Below, in pieces: positions 1-7,900 of a stretch of DNA of 64,000 nucleotides. Within the stretch, counting starts at the first letter, position 1. Each line of letters begins with the position of its first letter. The notes below the pieces were generated by a model, which was not told where the DNA came from, searched no databases, and saw nothing but the letters and a program-made list of their open reading frames with translations. The position numbers and the translations under genes are program-made. Origin of the DNA: Microbacterium sp. (GTDB lineage Bacteria > Actinomycetota > Actinomycetes > Actinomycetales > Microbacteriaceae); the NCBI RefSeq assembly GCF_031179285.1, contig NZ_JAPSHY010000005.1, positions 111,333-175,332 on the forward strand. The letters run 5' to 3'.

Positions 1-863
1 GCATCGCTCTCAGTTCCACCGCCCTGGGCACCCTGATGCCGATCCTGCGTGACGCGCGAGAGCTGAACACTCCGTTCGGCCAGGTCGTCACCGCCGTCGG
101 CGCGGTCGGCGAGTTCCTTCCCCTCATCGCGATCTCTGTCTTCCTCAGCACCCGGACGACCCCCGTCGCCGCGGCGGTCCTGCTGGGCTTCGTCCTGCTC
201 GCGGTCCTTGCCATCCTCCTCGCACGACGGCTGCCCCACGGACGGCTGCACTCGCTGATCAGAGCCACCATCCACACCTCCGAGCAGTTCGGAGTCCGCT
301 TCGTGCTGCTGCTGATCGCCGCCCTCGTGGGACTGAGCGTGATGCTCGATCTCGACATGCTGCTCGGCGCCTTCGTCGCCGGGGCGATCTGGCGGATTCT
401 CATGGCGCGGGCTCCGCGGAAGGACGCGGAGGATGTCGAGAGCAAGGTCGAGGCGATCGCCTTCGGCTTCCTGGTGCCGATCTTCTTCCTCTACACCGGC
501 GTGAACTTCGATCTGGCAGCTCTCCTCGCCTCACCGGCGGCTTTGGCACTGGTGCCGCTGTTCCTGATCGCTCTGCTCGTGATCCGCGGATCGGCGGCGC
601 AGCTCTCCGCCCCGCCCGGTCTCGCCCTGCGTGACCGCGCCGCTCTCGGCGCACTCGCGGCCACCGGGCTGCCGATCATCGTCGCCGTGACCGCCATCGG
701 CGTCGACCAGGACATGCTCGACACCGGGACGGCCGCGGCCCTGGTCGGAGCCGGGATGCTGTCGGTGCTGATCTACCCGCTGCTGGGAATGACGCTGCGC
801 GGTGATGCACAGCGCATCGCGGGCCCGCAGCCGGCGGACGAGCTGCCGCAGGGGGAGCTGTGA
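1..863 (+). CDS. Cation/proton antiporter, KefB/NhaP-like (5' truncated)
   Basis: The reading frame is open from base 3, so the gene starts upstream of the window and only the C-terminal ~287 residues are visible. The first visible residues, ALSSTALGTLMPIL, resemble the conserved half-membrane segment of CPA2 (KefB-type) monovalent cation:proton antiporters. About eight hydrophobic segments follow, including one containing LLGAFVAGAIWR, a typical antiporter stretch. No C-terminal TrkA-N (RCK) domain is present; the protein ends in a short hydrophilic tail. It should exchange Na+ or K+ for H+ at the cytoplasmic membrane; ion specificity cannot be read. Its stop codon overlaps the GTG of the next gene, so the two are probably cotranscribed. 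Confidence 0.85.
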   Translation, partial: IALSSTALGTLMPILRDARELNTPFGQVVTAVGAVGEFLPLIAISVFLSTRTTPVAAAVLLGFVLLAVLAILLARRLPHGRLHSLIRATIHTSEQFGVRFVLLLIAALVGLSVMLDLDMLLGAFVAGAIWRILMARAPRKDAEDVESKVEAIAFGFLVPIFFLYTGVNFDLAALLASPAALALVPLFLIALLVIRGSAAQLSAPPGLALRDRAALGALAATGLPIIVAVTAIGVDQDMLDTGTAAALVGAGMLSVLIYPLLGMTLRGDAQRIAGPQPADELPQGEL

Positions 864-1327
864 GGAAAGCCTCGGAGGTGATCGTCGAGGCGCGCGCGGC
901 TCTGGCCGGGCTGCCGAAAGAGGGGCTCGGCGAGGAGCGCAGCTCTCGCTGGCGGGGCCAGCGCATCGTGAGGGTCGGTGCGGCCTGGCATCTGGGCGTG
1001 CTCCTGCTGACGGACGGGCAGGCGCTGGCCACCGGTGAGGTTCTCCGCGCAGCAGATCCCGGCCGTCGCGGGTACACGGCCGAGTCCGCCCGCGCCAGAG
1101 CGGCGCGTCGCGAGCTGGCGTTGCGCGGTGGATTCGCGCAGGGCGAGGTGGTGCACGTCGGCTGGAGCGTGATCGATGTGGCCGCGGTGGATGCCGGTGG
1201 TTCGTCGGGACCGCTGACCGTGCTGGACGGTGTGACGTCAGTGCGCTGGAGTTCGGTCGGTGGCTACGTCCCGCTGGAGACCTACCTCAGCGAGCGGATC
1301 GAGCTGCTGCGGGGCAGCGCGCCCTGA
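860..1327 (+). CDS. Conserved protein of unknown function, cotranscribed with antiporter
   Basis: A 155-residue soluble protein whose GTG start overlaps the antiporter stop (GTGA), implying translational coupling. No signal peptide, membrane segment or motif that I recognise is present. The N-terminal 30 residues are helical and charged; the middle contains a basic Arg/Ala-rich helix (around residues 72-90) and the C-terminus looks like mixed alpha/beta. The coupling suggests a cytosolic partner or regulator of the transporter, but this is inference from position only. Codon use matches its neighbours. Confidence 0.7.
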   Translation: MRKASEVIVEARAALAGLPKEGLGEERSSRWRGQRIVRVGAAWHLGVLLLTDGQALATGEVLRAADPGRRGYTAESARARAARRELALRGGFAQGEVVHVGWSVIDVAAVDAGGSSGPLTVLDGVTSVRWSSVGGYVPLETYLSERIELLRGSAP

Positions 1328-1357
1328 TCGGACGCCGCGCACCCAGCGGGCGCAGTC

Positions 1358-2074
1358 TCAGGCGAATGTCTCGGCGAATCGCCGCAGCAGAGCCGCGCCC
1401 TCGGTGACCGACGCCGAGAGCACCTGCGTCTGCACGCTGTCGAACTCCGACGGATCGAAGTAGCCCGTGGTGCGGTAGAGCGTCATCCGGTCGGCGAAGT
1501 CGCGCGGCGTCGGCTCGGGGTGGAACTGCACCGCGTACAGGTGCGTTCCGACGCGATACGCCTGCACGGGGCACACCGCGTTGGACGCGAGCAGCACCGC
1601 CCCCGGAGGAACGGCGACGGCGCTCTCCTTATGGGCCGTGAGCACGGTCAGCGCAGGGGCGCTCGGACCGAACACAGGGTCGCTCGCTGCCGCCGGAGTC
1701 GTCTGGATCGCAGTGGCGCTCGTACTCTCGGGTGTGGCAGTGGTCACCTCGCCCCCCAGCATCCGCGTGATGACGCCGATGCCGTAGCAGGTGAAGAACG
1801 CGGCCGTCTCGCCGGCGATCGCCGCGCGCGCGATCTGCTCGAGGTCCGATTCAACGGCTCGCTGCACCGGGGTCTTGGCGCCGTCGGTCACATTGAAGGG
1901 CGACCCGCCGACGACGATGGCGCTGTAGTGCCCCAGGCGCGCCGGGTCGAGTCGCTCGGAAAGCAGGTCGAGCCGGTCCACGACGTCGACGCCCAGAGCA
2001 CGCCGGAAGGAGGCATGTTCGGCATCGGCCGCTCCTCGTTCCGGGCGCACGCAGACGTAGAGAAGCGAGGCCAC
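1358..2074 (-). CDS. Class I glutamine amidotransferase-like protein
   Basis: 238 residues with the class I GATase fold. The nucleophile elbow is FFTCYGIG (Cys96) and the His/Glu pair lies in VQFHPEP (His185, Glu187), so the Cys-His-Glu triad is intact. It resembles stand-alone relatives of the GMP synthase amidotransferase domain; the synthetase domain is missing and no partner is adjacent, so the ammonia acceptor is unknown. The start is GTG at 2074, with TAGAAT on the minus strand exactly 6 nt upstream (2081-2086), the pattern of a leaderless transcript. A C-terminal peptidase-like role, as in gamma-glutamyl hydrolases, cannot be excluded. Confidence 0.8.
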   Translation of the reverse strand: MASLLYVCVRPERGAADAEHASFRRALGVDVVDRLDLLSERLDPARLGHYSAIVVGGSPFNVTDGAKTPVQRAVESDLEQIARAAIAGETAAFFTCYGIGVITRMLGGEVTTATPESTSATAIQTTPAAASDPVFGPSAPALTVLTAHKESAVAVPPGAVLLASNAVCPVQAYRVGTHLYAVQFHPEPTPRDFADRMTLYRTTGYFDPSEFDSVQTQVLSASVTEGAALLRRFAETFA

Positions 2075-2136
2075 CCGGCGATTCTAACGAGCGCGGCTGG
2101 CAGGCGCCCATTCGGCGACGCATGAGGACGCGGCCG

Positions 2137-2874
2137 TCAGCGGGACGAGTTGGCCGTCCGCCCGCGCACGATCCCGATGAACGTCTCGACATCGGCGGTG
2201 GTGCCCTCGCGCCGCCACGCCAGGGCCACGGTCGAGACGGGCCCGTCGATGAGGGGCCGGTGATCGGCATCCTTTCGCTGATGCAGTCGTGCGAGCGACA
2301 TCGGCACGACGACGAAGCCGACGCCGGCGGCCACGGTGGCGATCGCGTCGGCCGTCGTCGGCAGCGCGGGGAAGGCCGGGCTGAGCGTCCCCGGCAGATC
2401 GAGTAGCGCCAGCGTGTCGTCCATCGGGGTGATCTGGACCTCACCCGCGAGGTCGGCGGCTGTCAGTTCGTCGACAGCCATCAAATGCGAGTCGGAGGAC
2501 GCGACGACGACCGGCATCTCGTCGTAGAGCGTGATGACATGCGCATCGGCGTCATCGAGCGGCAGACGGACGAGGGCGGCGTCGACGCTGTCGATCGCGG
2601 AGCGCTGGTCGGCGACCTCGATGGGGACGAGTTCGACGGGCACATCCGGCATCCGCTGCTTCCAGGCGTCGACCCACTTGCCGGGTGTCGCGCCCGGGAT
2701 CACGCCGAGCCGGAAGGTCCGGGGCGCCTCGGCGACGGGATCGGCGTCGAAGACGACCTTCGACCGCTTCGCCTCGCGTGGCTTGGCTTGGCCACGCGGA
2801 CCGCCATTCGAGGCGCGCTTGGCACCACGTCGGGGAACGGGCTTGCGACCCGCTGCCCCGCCTGGTTTCGCCAT
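2137..2874 (-). CDS. LysR-type effector-binding domain protein lacking the HTH
   Basis: 245 residues. From about residue 52 the protein looks like a LysR substrate-binding domain (periplasmic-binding-protein fold: FRLGVIPGATP start, alternating beta-alpha, a LVVAS-type strand and a final FIGIVRG helix). The usual N-terminal winged HTH is absent; in its place is a ~50-residue Lys/Arg/Gly-rich tail (PRRGAKR, KPREAKRSK). It may bind nucleic acid through this tail or act purely as a ligand-binding protein. ATG at 2874 has TACCCT 6 nt upstream on the minus strand, so the transcript is probably leaderless. Confidence 0.7.
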   Translation of the reverse strand: MAKPGGAAGRKPVPRRGAKRASNGGPRGQAKPREAKRSKVVFDADPVAEAPRTFRLGVIPGATPGKWVDAWKQRMPDVPVELVPIEVADQRSAIDSVDAALVRLPLDDADAHVITLYDEMPVVVASSDSHLMAVDELTAADLAGEVQITPMDDTLALLDLPGTLSPAFPALPTTADAIATVAAGVGFVVVPMSLARLHQRKDADHRPLIDGPVSTVALAWRREGTTADVETFIGIVRGRTANSSR

Positions 2875-2904
2875 GCGTCCAGGGTACTCGCGGACCGGCG
2901 TCGA

Positions 2905-3312
2905 TCAGGCGGCGAGCCAGAGACCCTTCTGATCGGTCGCGACGGTGAGCCCGGCCGCGACCGTCTCATCGTCGCCGATCTTGGCACCTCGCGCGATCCG
3001 CGCACCGGCCCCGACATCCGTCCGGACGCCGATGTGGGCGTTGTCGCCGACCGCGGCGCCCTCACCGATGTGCGCATGAGCATCGATGTGCGCGCCTTCG
3101 CCGATCACGGCATCCGGTTCGATCCACGCGCCCCGGGCGATGGTGGCCCCGGCGCCGACGCGTGCGCCGGGTTCGATGTACGCCCCGGCTTCGATGACCG
3201 CTTTCGGATGCACCTTCGCGCCGTGCGCGACGAGACCTCGGCCATTGGCGTGCTTGCGATAGCGCAGAGTCGCTCCGTGGTCGTTCTCGATGTCGACGTA
3301 GTTCTTGCCCAC
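2905..3312 (-). CDS. Hexapeptide-repeat (left-handed beta-helix) protein
   Basis: 135 residues dominated by hexapeptide repeats of the [LIV]-G-X4 type between about residues 30 and 120 (for example VHPKAVIEAGAYIEPGARVG), enough for roughly five turns of a left-handed beta helix. Proteins of this fold are often acyltransferases or carbonic-anhydrase-like; the catalytic His of the acetyltransferases is not obvious, so the substrate is unknown. Start is GTG at 3312 with a good Shine-Dalgarno, GGGAGG, just upstream. The ~80 bp to the glycosylase gene upstream shows nothing further. Confidence 0.75.
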   Translation of the reverse strand: MGKNYVDIENDHGATLRYRKHANGRGLVAHGAKVHPKAVIEAGAYIEPGARVGAGATIARGAWIEPDAVIGEGAHIDAHAHIGEGAAVGDNAHIGVRTDVGAGARIARGAKIGDDETVAAGLTVATDQKGLWLAA

Positions 3313-3392
3313 GATTCCTCCCGTGCCCGGAGTTGTCCGGATATATCAATAACCGCAGGTGGACTCGATTCATTCCCGCCGGGAGATGGGTT

Positions 3393-4166
3393 TCACCGCT
3401 GACAGAAAGGGCACCAGAACGTGATCCGCTCGCGGGTGGGATCGGCCCCCAGTTCGCCGCGACGGATGGGGGTTCCGCAGCGTCGGCACGGGCGACCGGC
3501 ACGTCCGTACACCCACGTCGCCTGTCCAGGGCGGTTGATTCCGGTGAAGGTCCGGTTGGAGCGTTCGAGGTTCGCGCGGATCGTGCGCACGCCCAGGTCG
3601 AGGAGGGCAGGCACATCCACCTCGGGCGTCGGCGTCGTCGGCAGTACGCCGCGCAGAAACAGCAGTTCGGCCGCGTACTCGTTGCCGAAACCGGCGACGT
3701 TGCGCTGGTCGAGGAGCGAGACATGGATGCTGCGCGCATCAGCGCTCAGCCGCCGGACGGCCTCCACCGCATCCCAGTCATCTCCCAGTGGGTCCGGGCC
3801 CAGGTATCCCACGAGCTCGTCCTCCTCGCGCGTCGGCACGATCTCGACCTCGGCCAAGTCGATCCCGACAGCTTCGCGCTCTCGGGTGCCGACGATCGCA
3901 CGCACCTTGAACGCCGGATGGCGCCACTTCTCTCCGGGCCGATAGATGAGCCAGGCGCCATCCATCCGCAGGTGCGAATGCAGCGTGCTGTCGCCGATGC
4001 GCAGCAGCAGGTGCTTGCCGCGCGCCACCGCACCGTGAATCGGCTGGCCGCGGAGATCGACGGTCGCGGCGCGCGGGACGCGGATGTCGAAACGCGCGGT
4101 CTCGTGACCGGCGAGCGCTTCGTCGAGACGCCGAGCGGTGCGGTGAGCGGTGTCGCCCTCCGGCAT
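3393..4166 (-). CDS. Fpg/Nei family DNA glycosylase/AP lyase
   Basis: 257 residues. The N-terminus MPEGDTAHR supplies the catalytic Pro2 (nucleophile after Met removal) and Glu3; Lys51 (GKHLLL) is the conserved beta-hairpin Lys. The H2TH region lies around residues 140-185, and a C-terminal zinc finger has Cys227, Cys230, Cys252 and Cys255. It excises oxidised pyrimidines/purines and nicks the AP site. A GTG one codon upstream (4169) would push Pro off position 2, so the ATG at 4166, overlapping the upstream stop as TGATG, is chosen. It is cotranscribed with the EI24-like gene and close to lhr, consistent with a repair cluster. Nei (DHU glycosylase) is more likely than Fpg because of the EGDTAH N-terminus. 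Confidence 0.9.
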   Translation of the reverse strand: MPEGDTAHRTARRLDEALAGHETARFDIRVPRAATVDLRGQPIHGAVARGKHLLLRIGDSTLHSHLRMDGAWLIYRPGEKWRHPAFKVRAIVGTREREAVGIDLAEVEIVPTREEDELVGYLGPDPLGDDWDAVEAVRRLSADARSIHVSLLDQRNVAGFGNEYAAELLFLRGVLPTTPTPEVDVPALLDLGVRTIRANLERSNRTFTGINRPGQATWVYGRAGRPCRRCGTPIRRGELGADPTRERITFWCPFCQR

Positions 4167-4969
4167 CACGCCCGCCTGGCGGAGGGTGGCGGAGGGGGAG
4201 GCGTCGCGCCGGCGGGCGGCGCCGTCGGCGCCGCGCGGCGGGAGCGTTCCATCATCGTGCGCGCCAGCATGGTGGATCCTGCGACGGCCGCCGGCATGAC
4301 GGCGATGGCGCCTCCGGGGACGAGGAAGAACAGTTGCGTGGCGACGCCGAAACCGAGCACCCGAGCCCTGCTGCCGGCGAACAGAGCGGCGCGATCGGCG
4401 GGGCTGAGGTCTCTGGCATCGAAGGCGCGGCCGGTGAGCTCGCGCGCGAGCAGTCGTCCGTTGAGCAGCACCCCGGTGCAGGCGCCGAGAATCCCGCCGA
4501 TGAGCGGGACGAACCCGGCGAGCAGCACGATCACGGCGATGAGGATGCCGAGGACGACGAGCCGGAGTCCCTCGGCGACGCTCGTCCAGAACCCACCACC
4601 ACCGGGCGGCGGAGGGTCACCGAGGTCCTTCTCGACGGCGTCCCAGATCCGCTGGTAGAAGGGGTCGCCGATCGTCAGGGTGAGTGCGGTGAACACGGTG
4701 CTGGCCAGAGCGATCGCCGCGACGACGATGACGACCGCGACGGCGCCGCGCAGCAGCTCCTTCCAAGGCGCCGGCCACTCCTCGGCGAACGGCGTCACCC
4801 AGGCGCTGATGTGGCCGATGCCGAGCAGCAGCGGGATCAGCGCCGCCGCCAGCACGACGAGTGAGATGACCGCGGGCAGGAGTCCGAGAGCCATCAGGCC
4901 GCGCCGAGTGCGCCACAGCGCGAACCCCTGCAGCAGGATGCGAACGCCGGCACCGAACTCGCGAAACAT
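4166..4969 (-). CDS. EI24/CysZ-like membrane protein
   Basis: 267 residues with four or more hydrophobic helices (about 23-52, 70-100, 128-165, 200-232) and a proline-rich C-terminal tail (ATPPPPPP). The family resembles EI24 (DUF540)/CysZ; CysZ is a sulfate channel in proteobacteria, but no sulfur gene is near, so transport of sulfate is not supported here. A TACGCT box lies exactly 6 nt upstream of the ATG on the minus strand, suggesting a leaderless promoter in the 19-bp gap after lhr. Its stop overlaps the start of the glycosylase gene. Confidence 0.75.
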   Translation of the reverse strand: MFREFGAGVRILLQGFALWRTRRGLMALGLLPAVISLVVLAAALIPLLLGIGHISAWVTPFAEEWPAPWKELLRGAVAVVIVVAAIALASTVFTALTLTIGDPFYQRIWDAVEKDLGDPPPPGGGGFWTSVAEGLRLVVLGILIAVIVLLAGFVPLIGGILGACTGVLLNGRLLARELTGRAFDARDLSPADRAALFAGSRARVLGFGVATQLFFLVPGGAIAVMPAAVAGSTMLARTMMERSRRAAPTAPPAGATPPPPPPSARRA

Positions 4970-4988
4970 GTGTCCAGCGTAGAGGGCG

Positions 4989-7900
4989 CTACAGCGCCTT
5001 CCGCAGCGTGTAGCCGCGCGGTGTCACGACGAATCCCGACTCCTGCAGTGCCGTGGCGATCTCGGTGCCGTAGACGCCTTCGCCGTTGACCTTCTCGACC
5101 GTGAGCGTGTCGAGGCGTCGGGACCGGGCGGTGTCGGCAAGATCCGCGGCGGCCGCGCGGAGCACGTCGCCGTCGTCGGAGAACGACAGCACCGTGCGGC
5201 CGCCGCGCTCAAGGTACAGCACCAGCTCTCCGTCGACGAGCACGACCAGCCCGCCGGCCTTCCGCCCCGGACGATGCGTCACGCCCTCCCGCCGCGGCCA
5301 GCCGAGGGCTGCGCCGTACGGGTTCGCCGGGTCCGTCGCGGCGAGGGTGACCGCCTTTCGCGGCGGCGGGTCGGAGAGCGCCGCGAAGGTGCGCAGCCGG
5401 TCGACCGTGGCGGAGGCGGCGAACTGCGCGGCTCCGAGCTTCTCGATGACGTAGCCGCGGCGGCAGTGCCCCGCCTCCTCGAAGCCCGCCAGCACACGGT
5501 ACGCCTGGGCGAAACCGCCGGGCACACCCTCGGCCTGCACCGCACCGCGGGTGACGACCCCGTAGCGGTCGAGGAGGAGACCTGCCGTCACGGTGGCCCG
5601 GCGGGCGGCATCGGTCTCGGCCGTCGGCAGGAGCGACCAGCGTCCGCCGACGGAGGCCGGACGCGGTGTGGATCGAGCGAGGGACATGCCGCGATACGTC
5701 TTGGTGCGAGGCGCTCGCCGGGTGACGCGGTGCGCCTGCGATCCGCCGCCCAGCAGGCTGCGGACCGGGGCGAAGGTGTCGTTCGTCACGCGGCCGGCCC
5801 ACGTCAACGACCAGAGCGCCTCGAGGACCGACTGTTCGTTCTCGGCACCGGCCATTTCTCTGAGCTGGCCCGCGAAGTACGCACCGCCCGCGCCGAGAGC
5901 CTCGAGCAATCGCTCCTCGAGCGAGTCTGGCGCCGGTTCGTCGTCGGGCTCGGGGAGCGTGAAGGGGGCGAGGTCAGCCGGATGCAGGGAGACCCAGCCG
6001 TCGCGCCCCGGAAGCGTTCCGTGGCCCGACCAGATGACCTCGCCGCTGGTGGTGAGTTCATCGAGGAGCCCCGGCGTGTAGTCGCGGACGCGCGACGGCA
6101 GGATCAATGACTCCCACGCGCTGGCGGGGATGGGGACACCCGCGAGTTGTTCGATGACGGACATCACGCCGTCGAGCCCCTCCTGCGGCCGAGCCAGGTG
6201 CTGCCACTCCGGCAGGAATCGCGCGTACGCCGCCGGAGGCACCGGTTCCACGCTCCCGCGGATCGCGGCGAGAGAGCGCATCCGCAGGCGCCGCAGCACC
6301 TCGGTGTCGCACCACTCGATGTCGGAACCGCTTCCCGATGCCTCCGGCAGGAAGTACCCGCTGGTGATGCGTCCGGCGTGCTCGAGCCGCTGGAGCGTGT
6401 GGCGGGCGACGGCCGCTCCGATTCCGAAGCGGGTAGCGACGGCATCCGTGGTGAACGGCCCATGCGTGCGGGCGTGCCGCGCGACGAGATCCCCCAGGGG
6501 GTCGGCGACCGGCTCGAGAAACGCGACGGGAATGCCCGTCGGCAGCGCGACGCCGAGAGCGTCGCGCAGGCGCCCGGCATCCTCGATGGCGGCGACGCGG
6601 GCGACGCCGGCGATCGTGACCGGCACGGCCCGCCGCGCGGCGACGAGTGCGTCGAGGTGACCGGTCGCAACGGATGCGTCCGCGTTGTCGGCCAGCCGGG
6701 CGGCGACCTCGGTGGCATCCAGCGGTCCGAGCATGCGGAGCAGGTCGGCTGTTCCCTCGAGCCCACGCGCGCGACGCTCCGGATCGAGGCGCTGAGCCTC
6801 CTGCTCGAACTGGGTGATGACTGCCGGGTCGAGCAGTTCTCGCAGCTCGACGGTTCCGAGAAGCTCCCCCAGGAGAGCGGGATCGACAGACAGCGCCGCC
6901 GCCCGTCGTTCCGCGAGCGGAGAGTCGCCCTCGTACATGAACGCGCCGACGTAGCCGAACAGCAGATCGCGCGCATAAGGTGACGGCTGTGACGGCTGCG
7001 TCTCGACGAGGCGGATCCGCCGCTCTGCGATCGAGGTGGCGAGCTGGCGCAGCGAGGGCAGATCGTAGACATCCTGCAGCACCTCGCGCAGGGTCTCCAG
7101 GATCACCGGGAACGTCGGATGCCGTCGCGCGACCTCGAGCAACTGGGCCGAGCGCTGGCGCTGCTGCCAGAGCGGGGAGCGGCGGTTCGGGTTGGTGCGG
7201 GGCATGAGGAGGGCGCGGGCGGCGCACTCCCGGAACCGCGAGGCGAAGAGGGCGGAGCCCCCCACCTCCTCCGTGACGAGATGCTCGAGCTCTTCCGGAT
7301 CGAACACGAACAGCTCGGCACCCGGGGGCTCGGCCTCGGCATCCGGGATCCGCACGATGATGCCGTCGTCGCTCGCCACCGCCGATCCCTCGACGCCCAA
7401 GCGCTCGCGTACCCGGGCGTTGATCGCCAGAGCCCAGGGCGCGTGCACCTTCATTCCGTAGGGGGAGTGCAGGATCACCCGCCAGTCGCCGACCTCGTCG
7501 CGCCCGCGCTCGACCGTGAGTGTGCGGTCGGTGGGGAGGGTGCCGGTCGCCTCTCGCTGTTCGGACAGGTGTGCGAGCAGGTTCATTCGCGCCTGCTCGT
7601 CGAGGCCGGCGTCGATGAGGCGCTTCGCCGCCTTCTCAGGGGTGGCCGCCGACACCTCTCGGGAGAACGCCCCGAGCGCCTCACCGAGCTCGAACGGCCG
7701 GCCGATGCCGTCGCCGTGCCAGAAGGGAACCTTGCCCGGCTGGCCGTACGCCGGGATGACGTTCACCCGGTCGTGGGTGATCTCGGCGATCCGCCAGCTC
7801 GTCGTGCCGAGGGTGAACACGTCTCCGACGCGGGACTCGTACACCATCTCCTCGTCGAGCTCTCCGACCCGAGCGCCCGTCGTCTCGCCGGCGACGAACA

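Noticed and set aside
4167..4169. GTG start for the Nei/Fpg gene
   Set aside because: It would place the catalytic proline at position 3; the enzyme needs it directly after the initiator Met.
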